Shown piece by piece: positions 44,809-56,719 of a stretch of DNA of 64,000 bases. The notes under the pieces are model-generated. The model worked only from the letters and a program-made list of their open reading frames with translations, was not told the DNA's origin and searched no databases. The DNA comes from [Zimmermannella] bifida NBRC 103089. GTDB lineage: Bacteria > Actinomycetota > Actinomycetes > Actinomycetales > Microbacteriaceae. The stretch is from positions 62,001 to 126,000 of the forward strand of contig NZ_BCSP01000001.1 in assembly GCF_001570925.1 (NCBI RefSeq). The letters are read 5' to 3'. How positions within the stretch are numbered: the stretch's first letter is position 1; each line of letters opens with the position of its first letter. Made by a program: the position numbers and the translations under genes.

Positions 44809-46125
44809 GTGGATCCGTTATTTGCCATTCCGCTCATCGTCGCGCTGCTGGTGCTCGCGGCGCTCTGCGCAGCAGCCGAATCAGCGATTGCCGCATGCTC
44901 ACGTAGTGAGATTCAAGAGACCGCCGAAGACGCGAATCGAGCCACGGTCCCGCTGAGCCGCATTGCTGCCAACCCGCGAGGCCACCAAGATGCCCTGGCG
45001 CTTGCCCAGATCGGCGCAATGTCGGTTATCGGCGCGTGTCTGGCACTGCTGCTGCATCAGTGGTGGGATGCACCGTGGCCGGCCCTGCTCGTGGCCGGCT
45101 TGACGCTGCTGGTGTTGCACATTCTGGTTGTGGGTTCGTTTCCACGCTCGATTGCGGCCAATCGACCGCGCCCCGCACTTCGTGTGCTTGCGCGGTTGAT
45201 TCGTGGCGTGTACCGGGCACTCGGCTGGATTAGTGAGCTGCTGGCCGCCGTAGGGGATGCGTTCCTGCCCGCAGGTCGAGTGGGCGTTTCCGCGCCCGCG
45301 AGCGAAGAGCAGCTGCTCTCCATGGTTGATGAAGCTGCCGAAAACGATGTGCTGGCTGAAGAAGACCGCGACCTCATCCACTCGGTGTTCGGATTCTCGG
45401 ATCGATTCGTTCGCGAAGTCATGATTCCGCGCACGGACATGCGCACCGTGGACTCGGGCATGGGCGCACATGCTGCGCTGCAAGAACTTCTCGAACAGGG
45501 AATCTCACGCGCGCCGATCATTGGGCGCGATAGCGATGACGTTCGCGGGGTCGCCTATTTGAAGGATCTCGCAAAGGCTGTTGCGCTGGGAGCCGCGTCT
45601 TCGTTGACGGTTGACGGTGTGGCACGACCTGCGGTGTTCGTGCCCGAGACGCTCGCAGCAGATGCCTTGCTGCGTCAGATGCAACGAGACTCGACCCACT
45701 TCGCCATGGTGGTGGATGAATACGGTGGCGTCGCTGGGCTGGTCACGCTCGAAGATCTGATCGAAGAGTTGGTGGGCGAGATCAGCGACGAACACGATCG
45801 CATCGACAGCGCGTGGGAGCTGCTCGAGGACGGCACCCTACGGGTGGCCGCGCGCATGGGCGTGTCGGAGCTCGAAGACTTGCTCGATAGCGAGTTCGAG
45901 CATGAAGACGTGGATTCCGTCGGCGGTTTGTTGACGATGCTGTTGGGGCGAATCCCGGTTCTTGGTGATCGTGCCAGCATCGGTGACTATGCACTCCTGG
46001 TCGATCGAGTCGGTCGGAAGCATCGCGTGACCCATATTCGACTCAGCCGCACGGACGGTCAGGCCATCAGCGTGAATGATGATGTTGGCCTCGACCAGCA
46101 CAGCGATGAGGGTGCTCGCGAGTAA
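44809..46125 (+). CDS. CNNM/CorC-type transporter with CBS domains (hemolysin family)
   Basis: 438 aa, GTG directly after the ybeY stop. N-terminal DUF21 (CNNM) membrane domain with three to four helices (about residues 4-24, 65-85, 92-112), then two CBS domains (about 205-265 and 275-330; [40 protein letters not shown]), and a C-terminal CorC_HlyC domain (345-425). The family exports Mg2+/Co2+ in studied cases, despite the historic hemolysin name. Confidence 0.92.
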   Translation: MDPLFAIPLIVALLVLAALCAAAESAIAACSRSEIQETAEDANRATVPLSRIAANPRGHQDALALAQIGAMSVIGACLALLLHQWWDAPWPALLVAGLTLLVLHILVVGSFPRSIAANRPRPALRVLARLIRGVYRALGWISELLAAVGDAFLPAGRVGVSAPASEEQLLSMVDEAAENDVLAEEDRDLIHSVFGFSDRFVREVMIPRTDMRTVDSGMGAHAALQELLEQGISRAPIIGRDSDDVRGVAYLKDLAKAVALGAASSLTVDGVARPAVFVPETLAADALLRQMQRDSTHFAMVVDEYGGVAGLVTLEDLIEELVGEISDEHDRIDSAWELLEDGTLRVAARMGVSELEDLLDSEFEHEDVDSVGGLLTMLLGRIPVLGDRASIGDYALLVDRVGRKHRVTHIRLSRTDGQAISVNDDVGLDQHSDEGARE

Positions 46126-46206
46126 CATTCGGTACTGCACCGCCGATCTTGCGCCTCGGATGATCGTGCGAAGGCACTAGGGTGGTGGAAGATCAAAGGA
46201 GCAGCA

Positions 46207-47091
46207 TTGACTGATTTTCGAGCCGGATTTGTCACGTTCGTCGGCCGTCCAAACGTGGGCAAGTCAACCCTGACGAACGCACTGGTCGGTGAGAAAATCG
46301 CCATCACCTCGTCAAAGCCGCAAACCACTCGCCGCGCCATTCGCGGTGTCGTGCACCGCGAACACGGCCAGCTTGTGATCGTGGACACTCCGGGTGTACA
46401 CCGACCACGCACACTGTTGGGGCAGCGGCTCAACGATCTGGTTGAGACAACGCTTGCCGAAGTCGACGTGATCGGGTTCTGCGTGCCCGCTGGCGACGAT
46501 ATCGGCCCCGGCGACCGCTTCATCAACGATTGGATTGAACGCGCGCCAAAGGCCAAGAAGATCGCCATCGTGACCAAGTGCGAGACCGTACCCAAGCCGC
46601 GCGTTGCCGAACAGTTGATCGCGCTTCAAGAACTTCGCGACTGGGATGCGCTCATTCCAGTGTCATCGGTAGAGTCGATCAACCTCGAGCCGCTGATCGA
46701 CGAGATTCTGCAGCTCATGCCGGAATCCGAGGCACTGTATCCGCAGGACATGGTGACCGAAGAACGCTACGCACAGCGCGTCAGCGAGTTGATTCGCGAA
46801 GCCGCGCTTGAGGGGGTTCACGACGAGTTGCCGCACTCCATCGCAGTCGTGATTGACGACATCATCGATGGCGAAGAAGGCAAAGACATCTACGCCGATA
46901 TTGTCGTCGAGCGTGACAGCCAAAAGGGCATCATCATCGGCAAGGGCGCCAGCCGCCTCAAGAACGTGCGCCGCTTCGCCGCCCGCCAGATCTCGAACAT
47001 TTCGGATGAACCGGTAACACTTCATCTGCACGTCAAGGTCGCCAAAGACTGGCAGCGTGACCCGAAGCAGCTCGGACGACTCGGCTTCTAA
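46207..47091 (+). CDS. era: GTPase Era
   Basis: 294 aa, TTG start with AAAGGAG 7 nt upstream. Binds 16S rRNA and drives 30S assembly. G1 GRPNVGKST (about residue 13), G2/switch TTRRAI, G3 DTPGVH, and the KH domain with GIIIGKGASRLKNV (about 240) are standard. The G4 element reads TKCE (VTKCETVPK, about residue 122) where NKxD or TKxD is expected, a conservative Asp-to-Glu change at the residue that reads guanine. Ends the ybeY-era cluster. Confidence 0.94.
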   Translation: MTDFRAGFVTFVGRPNVGKSTLTNALVGEKIAITSSKPQTTRRAIRGVVHREHGQLVIVDTPGVHRPRTLLGQRLNDLVETTLAEVDVIGFCVPAGDDIGPGDRFINDWIERAPKAKKIAIVTKCETVPKPRVAEQLIALQELRDWDALIPVSSVESINLEPLIDEILQLMPESEALYPQDMVTEERYAQRVSELIREAALEGVHDELPHSIAVVIDDIIDGEEGKDIYADIVVERDSQKGIIIGKGASRLKNVRRFAARQISNISDEPVTLHLHVKVAKDWQRDPKQLGRLGF

Positions 47092-47108
47092 TACCGCTAC
47101 ACATCCGC

Positions 47109-48482
47109 ATGAGCACCACGACGTCGACCGCAACGGCAGGCCCGCCAACTTGGACTTCGCCGCTGTCGATCGACGTCGGAACTCCCGCAGAACGCGGCAA
47201 CATTCCGGCGTGGATGCACGAATGGTTTAGTCACCAACCTCGCCACGTCCGAATCATTGATACCCTCGTCGCGCTTGCCGTCATGCTGTTTGTCGGATTC
47301 CCCTTCCAATTGCGACCTGACTGGAGCTACTTTCTCGACTGGCAGGCATTCTTCGTCTGGATTCCGTTCACCGGTGCCGTAGCTATGCGACGCATGTCAC
47401 CGTGGCTGGCACTCGTACTTGCCGGCATCGGGCTGCTCATCAAGTGGATGCTCGGCTTACCCCTGCACGGTATGGATATCGCCGTGCTCATCGTGCTCTA
47501 CACCGGAAGCGCCAGAGGGCCGCGGCTCCTGTTCATGCTGTCGGGAGCATGCAGCATCATTTGGCCGGTGATTCAAGCGGTCTATGTGGCGTACTTCGAA
47601 ATGCAGTTGCCATTCCTTGACCGCATCACCGGTCGTGCAAACCTTGGCCCAACCGAATTCTTGTTGCCGATGGGTATTGTCGGTATTCCGCTCTTGCTGG
47701 CCAGCATTATCGCTTGGGTTGCCGGCGGGATTTTGCGTGTGCAATTGAGTTCGAGTCGAATTCAGCACGCGGCCGAACTCGCGGAACTCGAATACCGGCA
47801 GACCCAAGAAGAGCTCGTTCGCGAACAGGAACGAACCTATATCGCGCGCGACATGCACGACATCGTGGCCCACTCGTTGGCCGTTGTCGTGGCGCAGGCC
47901 GATGGTGGTCGCTATTTGATGAAGTCTTCGCCAGAAGCAGTCGGCCCGGTGCTGAACACCATCTCCGAAACGGCGCGCGACGCCTTGGTGGATGTTCGTG
48001 GCCTACTCGGGCGATTGCGGCACACTCAATCGGATGCAGTTAAGAAGACGACCGAAGACCTTCCGGCAGTCTTCGATCGCGTTCGTCAAGCCGGCATGAA
48101 TCTCCAAACCAAGATCAGCGGTACACCGAAGCCGCTCGGTACCGCTGGTGAAGTCGCAGTGTTCCGTCTGGTTCAGGAATGCCTCACGAACGCGCTTAAG
48201 TACGGCAGTCTGCAGCATCCGACCACCGTAGACATGAACTGGGGCGATCACCTCAGCATCGAAATCCGCAACCGGATGGATCGCGCACCCTCGGCGCCCG
48301 GCGTTACCGGCTCTGGACACGGTCTGATTGGTATGCGCGAACGCATCCTGGTGGTTGGCGGCGAAGTTCGCTATGAACAGCAGGATTGCGAATGGGTCGT
48401 ATCGGCCACGGTGCCGTACCAACAGGGGAGCGCGGCGAGCGCGACTCCGGGACTGCCGCATCCCGACAACGTCGACGCGTAA
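47109..48482 (+). CDS. Two-component sensor histidine kinase (NarL/HisKA_3 family)
   Basis: 457 aa. A soluble N-terminus (1-45) precedes five or six membrane helices (about 50-220) with very short external loops, so it probably senses within the membrane. HisKA_3 domain with the phosphoacceptor His in YIARDMHDIVAHSLAVVVAQAD (about residue 255), then HATPase (QECLTNALKYG, GSGHGLIGMRERI). The partner response regulator follows after 90 bp. Inputs are unknown; LiaS- or DesK-like sensors have similar layout. Confidence 0.92.
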   Translation: MSTTTSTATAGPPTWTSPLSIDVGTPAERGNIPAWMHEWFSHQPRHVRIIDTLVALAVMLFVGFPFQLRPDWSYFLDWQAFFVWIPFTGAVAMRRMSPWLALVLAGIGLLIKWMLGLPLHGMDIAVLIVLYTGSARGPRLLFMLSGACSIIWPVIQAVYVAYFEMQLPFLDRITGRANLGPTEFLLPMGIVGIPLLLASIIAWVAGGILRVQLSSSRIQHAAELAELEYRQTQEELVREQERTYIARDMHDIVAHSLAVVVAQADGGRYLMKSSPEAVGPVLNTISETARDALVDVRGLLGRLRHTQSDAVKKTTEDLPAVFDRVRQAGMNLQTKISGTPKPLGTAGEVAVFRLVQECLTNALKYGSLQHPTTVDMNWGDHLSIEIRNRMDRAPSAPGVTGSGHGLIGMRERILVVGGEVRYEQQDCEWVVSATVPYQQGSAASATPGLPHPDNVDA

Positions 48483-48559
48483 CCAACGTGTAAGCAGCGA
48501 TTCGCGAGCGGTTTTTGGCGCACCTGCCGGAATTCCATAATTTGATCGCGATAAACACG

Positions 48560-48565
48560 TACTCT
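48560..48565 (+). promoter_or_regulatory. -10-like box TACTCT for the response regulator
   Basis: TACTCT ends 7 nt before ATG 48573; no Shine-Dalgarno is present. It gives the response regulator its own promoter apart from the kinase. Confidence 0.4.
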
Positions 48566-48572
48566 TTTGCCT

Positions 48573-49244
48573 ATGAACGAGACTACTTCGGTGCAGCGCC
48601 CCATTCGTGTCGCACTCGTTGACGATCAGCAGCTGTTTCGCGGCGGTATCCGCATGTTGGTGGACAGTCAGCCAGATATGACGTTTGTTGCGGAAGCATC
48701 GGATGGTGCGGAAGCACTTCGTTTGGCCGCAACGGCAAAGCCCGACGTCATTCTGATGGACGTACGCATGCCCGGTGTCGACGGACTCGAAGCAACCCAG
48801 CAGATCGTGGCCCAGGGGCTGCAGAGCCGCATCCTCATGCTCACGACGTTTGACCTCGACCAGGCCGTGGCCCGCGCAGTCGCAGCTGGCGCGTCGGGCT
48901 TTGTGCTCAAGGATGCGGACCCAGAGTTCTTGCTGGCCGCTATTCGTACTGTTCACTCGGGCGCCGAGGTCTTCGCCGCTCAGGCCACCGCCGACCTCAT
49001 CCGTCGCTTCTCGCAGTCGCCAGACCGTCTGGCAGGGGAACCAGCCGAGTTCACGGAGCTCACCGAACGTGAGCGCGAAATGTTCTTCCTCGCGGCAAAG
49101 GGTATGTCGAACGGCGAGATCGCCAAACAGGAGTTTCTCTCGGAGGCCACGGTCAAGACGCACATCTCGCGCATCCTGGCCAAGCTCGGTGTACGCGACC
49201 GCGTGCAGCTGGTCGTGTACGCGTACGAGCACGGCTTGCTCTAA
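48573..49244 (+). CDS. Response regulator, NarL/FixJ type (LuxR HTH)
   Basis: 223 aa. Receiver domain (10-125) with DD at VDDQQLF, phospho-Asp in DVILMDVRMPGVDGLEA (about residue 63) and Lys in FVLKDADP; C-terminal GerE/LuxR helix-turn-helix (LTEREREMFFLAAKGMSNGEIAKQEFLSEATVKTHISRILAKLGVRDR, seen through its core motif ATVKTHISRIL at about 190). Likely partner of the upstream kinase. Targets unknown; the ABC-like gene after it is the nearest candidate. Confidence 0.93.
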   Translation: MNETTSVQRPIRVALVDDQQLFRGGIRMLVDSQPDMTFVAEASDGAEALRLAATAKPDVILMDVRMPGVDGLEATQQIVAQGLQSRILMLTTFDLDQAVARAVAAGASGFVLKDADPEFLLAAIRTVHSGAEVFAAQATADLIRRFSQSPDRLAGEPAEFTELTEREREMFFLAAKGMSNGEIAKQEFLSEATVKTHISRILAKLGVRDRVQLVVYAYEHGLL

Positions 49245-49258
49245 CGCTCCCATCGCAC

Positions 49259-49317
49259 TGGCGCATCCCACTGTTGCGCCAAATCGGTTGCTGCACACAG
49301 ATGTGTGGCAGCAATCG
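49259..49317. terminator. Two tandem hairpins after the response regulator
   Basis: Hairpin 1 pairs TGGCGCA (49259-49265) with TGCGCCA (49275-49281). Hairpin 2 pairs CGGTTGCTGC (49285-49294) with GCAGCAATCG (49308-49317, one G-U pair) and has ACACA/TGTGT inside. Together they isolate the regulator gene from the ABC-like gene. Confidence 0.6.
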
Positions 49318-49462
49318 GCGTGCCCAGCGAGTGCCGTATAGGTTTCGCGGCCACCTGCGTACTGGCACGCAACGTCAATCTCGAAAATTCATACAACCGG
49401 ATGATCTTGGATCGGCGTCGTTATCGACGAGACTCCGGTTACCGGTCACTAAGGTAAAACAC

Positions 49463-50197
49463 ATGTCTGCCGTCGTCTCTACGTCGCATCAGCCCGCCAC
49501 ATCAGGCGCATCGCTGGTCGTGCACGGACTTCGTCGCGAAACGCCCGCACCGCTGCGGTCGATTTCGTTCTCCCTGGAGTCGGGCGCATCCGCCACGCTG
49601 TTCTCTATGGACGGTTCCGCGAACGCGGCATTGCGCGCAATTATCGGGCTGGAATCGGTCGATGGCGGCACGAGCCGAATCGGCGACCACGAGCTCGCAC
49701 GTCAACACAATGAGCCGCCGATGTCGCACGCAGAATGCGTGGGCCTGCTCATCAGCGACCCTGTCGTTACTGAGGGGCGAACGCTGGCCGAACACATTGC
49801 GCAAGGCTTTGGCAAGCCTTGTTCGGCCACTGACGAAGGCTGCACCACCACACTGCCCGCACTGATCGCGTCCCTCGGATTCACCGGCGCCGACAGCGCC
49901 ATCGTTGACCAGCTGCCATTGGCACTCCAACACCGCGTTGCCATCGGCCGGGCAGTCGTCGGCAAGCCGGCACTCATTGCCGCCGATGACCCGTACATTC
50001 ACGTCGAACCCCGCGAGCGCCCGTTGCTGATTGCGCTCTTGCAGGCAGTGGCGAGCGAACATCAGATCGGTGTGCTTTACGCCACTTCGGATCCGCAGAT
50101 CGCCAGCCGCAGTCAGCTCGTCTATGTCGTGGAGCGCGGCACAATCGTCAAGATCTTGCAGGGTACCCAGCACGTACAAGCGTACTTTGGTGGCTAG
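49463..50197 (+). CDS. ABC-ATPase-like protein lacking catalytic motifs
   Basis: 244 aa, ATG with AAGGTAAA 6 nt upstream. The fold pattern of an ABC nucleotide-binding domain is readable from end to end, but its motifs are degenerate. At the Walker A position there is FSMDGSANAALRAIIGL, with no GxxGxGK and no Lys; the signature LSGGQ position reads LPLALQHRVAIGRAV; Walker B is LIAADDP, with Asp in place of the catalytic Glu; the H-loop position reads YATSDPQ instead of xTHD. It therefore should not hydrolyse ATP in the usual way. No permease is adjacent. A regulatory or scaffold role, perhaps with the kinase/regulator pair, is inference. Confidence 0.7.
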   Translation: MSAVVSTSHQPATSGASLVVHGLRRETPAPLRSISFSLESGASATLFSMDGSANAALRAIIGLESVDGGTSRIGDHELARQHNEPPMSHAECVGLLISDPVVTEGRTLAEHIAQGFGKPCSATDEGCTTTLPALIASLGFTGADSAIVDQLPLALQHRVAIGRAVVGKPALIAADDPYIHVEPRERPLLIALLQAVASEHQIGVLYATSDPQIASRSQLVYVVERGTIVKILQGTQHVQAYFGG

Positions 50198-50339
50198 TGC
50201 GTATCGGGTTGTCGTCGATAGTGCGGCAAATTGGGCTGCTGGTCTTTGTTGCCTCCGTTGGTCATGAACAAATTGGCAGATTTGTGCACTAGAACATCGG
50301 CGGATGCGGTCAATTTCAGGATTCGCGTCAACGAAGTGT

Positions 50340-50345
50340 TACGAT
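50340..50345 (+). promoter_or_regulatory. -10-like box TACGAT of the leuA attenuator
   Basis: TACGAT ends 6 nt before the ATG of the leucine leader peptide, which suggests that the leader peptide mRNA starts at its AUG. Confidence 0.45.
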
Positions 50346-50351
50346 CTGTAC

Positions 50352-50383
50352 ATGCATCTGACGGGCACGCTCCTTCTTAGCTG

Positions 50384-50399
<16 letters not shown>
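50352..50399 (+). CDS. Leucine-rich leader peptide of leuA
   Basis: 15-codon frame, MHLTGTLLLSCRGEA, with four Leu codons (CTG, CTC, CTT, CTT), three of them consecutive at 50370-50378. It ends in TAG within the inner stem of a terminator hairpin. Leucine-starved ribosomes would stall at the Leu run. This is the layout of ribosome-mediated attenuation, known for leuA of other actinobacteria. Confidence 0.75.
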
Positions 50400-52233
<1,834 letters not shown>

Positions 52234-52262
52234 GCGCCGCATCCTCAACCAACAGCTGATCT

Positions 52263-52304
52263 GAACGCGCCCGGCACTCCATTACGGAGTCGCCGGGCGC
52301 GTTC
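52263..52304. terminator. leuA terminator
   Basis: GAACGCGCCCGGC (52263-52275) pairs perfectly with its complement (52292-52304), with an inner ACTCC/GGAGT hairpin and a single bulged C. Confidence 0.8.
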
Positions 52305-52353
52305 GTCGGCAAGGCTGGCCCGTTTCGCGTCGACCCGGTGGAATACTTGCGCC

Positions 52354-53121
52354 ATGCCCACTGTTGATGACGAACTCGTTGTGTTGCGTGCGCAGCAACT
52401 GGGCGAGGCCGACCGCATCGTCACCTGCATTGGCAAACAGCGCGGTAAGACGCGCGCCGTCGTTCGTGGGGTTCGCCGCACCACCTCAAAAATCGGTGCA
52501 CGGCTCGAACCATTCAATGTTGTGGACGTGCAGCTCTTTACCCGCGCTGGACGTAACCGTGGACTCGACACCGTCACGCAAGTGGTCATGGTGCATCCGT
52601 TTTCTTCTGCGATTCGGCAGGATTACGTCGCCTACGCGGCCGCCAACGTCGTTGCCGAAGCCGCCGATCAACTCCTGGAATCCGAACCGGCACCGCTGCA
52701 GTATGCGCTCATCGTGGCGGCGCTGCGAGATCTCGCGACCCGGGCGCATCCTGCAGACCTCGTGCTCGCCGGATACCTATTGCGCTCGCTCGCCCTTGCC
52801 GGCTGGCAGCCGACGTTTACTGACTGTGCGCGCTGCGGGGCTGCGGGGCCGCATCCATTTCTTTCGGTGGCACTGGGAGGCGCAATCTGCACGGAATGCG
52901 CTCCCGCTGCCGGATCGCTCATGCCGGTGGATATCGACACCATGCGGTTGTGCTGGGCGCTGCTTGCTGGAAACTGGCGCGTGGCCGAGGCGACGGATGC
53001 ACCCACTCGTAGCGCCGCCATGCGGATCGTGCGCGCCTACGTGGCATTTCATCTGGAATATGAACTGCGTTCGCTGGCACTCTTCGCGCAGGTGCAACGG
53101 GATGAAGCGACCTCACGTTGA
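52354..53121 (+). CDS. recO: DNA repair protein RecO
   Basis: 255 aa. N-terminal OB-fold ([33 protein letters not shown]), helical middle domain, and a zinc site with CARC (about residue 151) and CTEC (about 174). RecO loads RecA with RecR at gaps. Lies between leuA and uppS as in many actinobacteria. Confidence 0.93.
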   Translation: MPTVDDELVVLRAQQLGEADRIVTCIGKQRGKTRAVVRGVRRTTSKIGARLEPFNVVDVQLFTRAGRNRGLDTVTQVVMVHPFSSAIRQDYVAYAAANVVAEAADQLLESEPAPLQYALIVAALRDLATRAHPADLVLAGYLLRSLALAGWQPTFTDCARCGAAGPHPFLSVALGGAICTECAPAAGSLMPVDIDTMRLCWALLAGNWRVAEATDAPTRSAAMRIVRAYVAFHLEYELRSLALFAQVQRDEATSR

Positions 53122-53176
53122 TCGGGAGAGCGTTAGCAATCCCGGATGCGGCGTCATCAGTCGGTCGCGAACTCAG

Positions 53177-53182
53177 TAGCAT
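53177..53182 (+). promoter_or_regulatory. -10-like box TAGCAT for uppS
   Basis: TAGCAT ends 7 nt before ATG 53190. No Shine-Dalgarno is present. Confidence 0.4.
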
Positions 53183-53189
53183 CGTGACT

Positions 53190-53975
53190 ATGGAAATCGA
53201 TTGGACCGGGCAAGTGCCACCGGCATTCCCGAAGGCTGGTGTCCCGCAACACGTTGCAATTGTCATGGACGGAAACGGGCGTTGGGCCAATCAGCGAGGT
53301 TTGCCACGCACCGAAGGACACCGAGCCGGTGAGGCGGCGCTCCTGGATGTCGTAGCTGGCGCACTGCAGGTGGGCGTTAAGCACCTTTCTGTGTATGCCT
53401 TTTCTACCGAGAACTGGAAGCGATCGCCCGCCGAGGTGCGGTTCTTGATGGGCTTTAACCGCGAAGTTTTGCATCGTCAACGCGATCAACTGCACGAGTG
53501 GGGCGTTCGGATCGTGTGGTCGGGCCGGGAACCCAAACTGTGGAAGTCCGTGATCAACGACTTGCGTGCAGCCGAGGAGCTCACCAAACACAACACCACC
53601 ATGACGCTCAATATGTGCGTGAATTACGGTGGCCGCCTGGAATTGGTCGACGCGGTGCGAGAACTTGCTGCCGAAGCTGCCGCAGGCAAGATTGATCCAT
53701 CACGCATCTCCGAACGCAGCCTGGCGCAGCATCTCTACCACCCAGAGCTGCCAGACGTTGACCTCTTCCTACGGTCGTCTGGTGAGCAGCGCACGAGCAA
53801 CTTCTTGCTCTGGCAGAGCGCCTACGCCGAGATGGTGTTCCTGGACACCCTGTGGCCCGATTTCGGACGGGCGCAGCTGTGGGATGCGATTGGTGAGTAC
53901 ATCGGACGAGACCGCAGGTTTGGGGGAGCGGTCGATAAACCGAAACCAGACGCATCCGCACCGACAACCGCGTAG
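53190..53975 (+). CDS. uppS: Isoprenyl transferase (undecaprenyl/decaprenyl diphosphate synthase)
   Basis: 261 aa. cis-Prenyltransferase that builds the lipid carrier of the cell wall from isopentenyl diphosphate. [17 protein letters not shown] (about residue 24) holds the catalytic Asp and the P-loop-like region; [32 protein letters not shown] and the conserved end [31 protein letters not shown] (core [10 protein letters not shown]) are all present. Start at ATG 53190 fits the family length; a TTG at 53118 overlapping recO is possible. Uses products of the dxr-ispG pathway at the start of this window. Confidence 0.93.
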   Translation: MEIDWTGQVPPAFPKAGVPQHVAIVMDGNGRWANQRGLPRTEGHRAGEAALLDVVAGALQVGVKHLSVYAFSTENWKRSPAEVRFLMGFNREVLHRQRDQLHEWGVRIVWSGREPKLWKSVINDLRAAEELTKHNTTMTLNMCVNYGGRLELVDAVRELAAEAAAGKIDPSRISERSLAQHLYHPELPDVDLFLRSSGEQRTSNFLLWQSAYAEMVFLDTLWPDFGRAQLWDAIGEYIGRDRRFGGAVDKPKPDASAPTTA

Positions 53976-54153
53976 CGAGTGCCCGAAACGGGCCGGAATC
54001 TGCAACGAGTCCGGACCACGGTGGCGGGCACAGTCGCGCCGGAACACCGGGCCGGTCATGTCACCGGACGGACCGGCGTTGCGGCTACCATGGTGAGTTG
54101 ACTTCCGACACGGCAGCCGGCCGCGTCGTCACAATTCAGGAGAGATGTCGTTC

Positions 54154-55542
<1,389 letters not shown>

Positions 55543-55553
55543 GCGGCGCCAAA

Positions 55554-56714
55554 CTGAGTACGGAAGCTACCGCATCCACAGCGCCACACCACCTGCGAAT
55601 CGGCAACATCACGGTCGATTCACCGGTGGTGTTGGCGCCAATGGCTGGTGTCACGAACGAGGCGTTTCGTCGTCTCTGCCGTGAGTATGGCGCAGGCCTG
55701 TACGTCACCGAGATGGTGACGACGCGTGCCCTCGTCGAACGCCACGAAAACACGATGCGGTTGATTCACCACCACCCGTCTGAAGAGATCCGGTCGATTC
55801 AGCTCTACGGTGTCGACCCCGACATCACGGCGGCCGCGGTCGCCATGCTGGTGGATGAGGATCGTGCGGACCACATCGATCTCAACTTCGGGTGCCCGGT
55901 ACCGAAAGTCACCCGGCGCGGTGGCGGTTCAGCGCTGCCGTGGAAGGAAGACCTCTTCGAGGCGATCTGCACCAAGGCGGTCAAAGCGGCCGGGGACGTG
56001 CCGCTCACGATCAAGATCCGCAAGGGCATCAACGAGGAACACATGACGTTCCTCGATGCTGCCAAGGCAGCCGAGCAAGCCGGTGTGGCCGCGATCACCC
56101 TGCACGCGCGCACGCTCGAGCAGCAGTACTCGGGCACGGCCGATTGGGATGCGATCGCGCAGCTCAAGCAGGTAATCACGTCGATTCCGGTACTCGGCAA
56201 CGGCGATGTGTTTGAGGGCGAAGATGGTCCGCGCATGCTCGCGGAGACCGGGTGTGATGGCGTAGTCGTCGGCCGCGGTGTCCTCGGACGTCCGTGGCTC
56301 TTTGGTGACCTCGAAGCCGCCTTCGCTGGCAGCGAGCGGCGATTCCGTCCGGGACTTCGTGACGTTGGTGCGGCGATGGTCCGTCACGCTGAGCTGCTTG
56401 TCGAGTTCTTTGACGATGAAGGACACGGCTGCCGTGACCTCCGTAAGCACGTGGCCTGGTACTTCAAGGGCTATCCGGTTGGCGGCCAGCTCCGAAAGGC
56501 GTTCGCGCTCATCGACACGCTCGACGAACTCCGCACGCTCGTAGACGGGCTTGATGACGCTCCTTGGCCGGGCGTCGGGGCAGAGGGACCTCGAGGACGC
56601 GCCGGAAGCCCGCGCCGAGCCGCCCTACCCGACGGCTGGCTCGCATCCCGCCGCATGAACGATACTGAGCGCTTGGGTATTGCCGCTGCTGAACTCGATA
56701 CGTCTGGAGGCTAG
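55554..56714 (+). CDS. dusB: tRNA-dihydrouridine synthase (DusB type)
   Basis: 386 aa if started at the CTG at 55554. The conserved N-terminal strand LRIGNITVDSPVVLAPMAGVTNEAF needs codons upstream of the first GTG (55626), and no ATG, GTG or TTG exists in frame after the glyS stop. AGGCGG (55541-55546) lies 7 nt before the CTG. FMN-binding and catalytic features are complete: APMAGVTN, IDLNFGCPVPKVTRRGGGSALP (catalytic Cys), TIKIRKGI, HARTLEQQYSG, VLGNGDVF and GVVVGRGVLGRPW. The C-terminal 40 residues are Gly/Arg-rich and variable. It reduces uridines in the tRNA D-loop. Confidence 0.85.
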   Translation: MSTEATASTAPHHLRIGNITVDSPVVLAPMAGVTNEAFRRLCREYGAGLYVTEMVTTRALVERHENTMRLIHHHPSEEIRSIQLYGVDPDITAAAVAMLVDEDRADHIDLNFGCPVPKVTRRGGGSALPWKEDLFEAICTKAVKAAGDVPLTIKIRKGINEEHMTFLDAAKAAEQAGVAAITLHARTLEQQYSGTADWDAIAQLKQVITSIPVLGNGDVFEGEDGPRMLAETGCDGVVVGRGVLGRPWLFGDLEAAFAGSERRFRPGLRDVGAAMVRHAELLVEFFDDEGHGCRDLRKHVAWYFKGYPVGGQLRKAFALIDTLDELRTLVDGLDDAPWPGVGAEGPRGRAGSPRRAALPDGWLASRRMNDTERLGIAAAELDTSGG

Positions 56715-56719
56715 ACACG

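Noticed and set aside
44809-46125. A hemolysin
   Set aside because: The historic family name is misleading; the domains (CNNM, two CBS, CorC) indicate a metal transporter.
46207-50197. Possible resistance island (kinase, regulator, ABC protein)
   Set aside because: Codon use looks like the neighbours, no permease or resistance enzyme is present, and the ABC protein is motif-dead, so a Lia- or Bce-type module is not supported.
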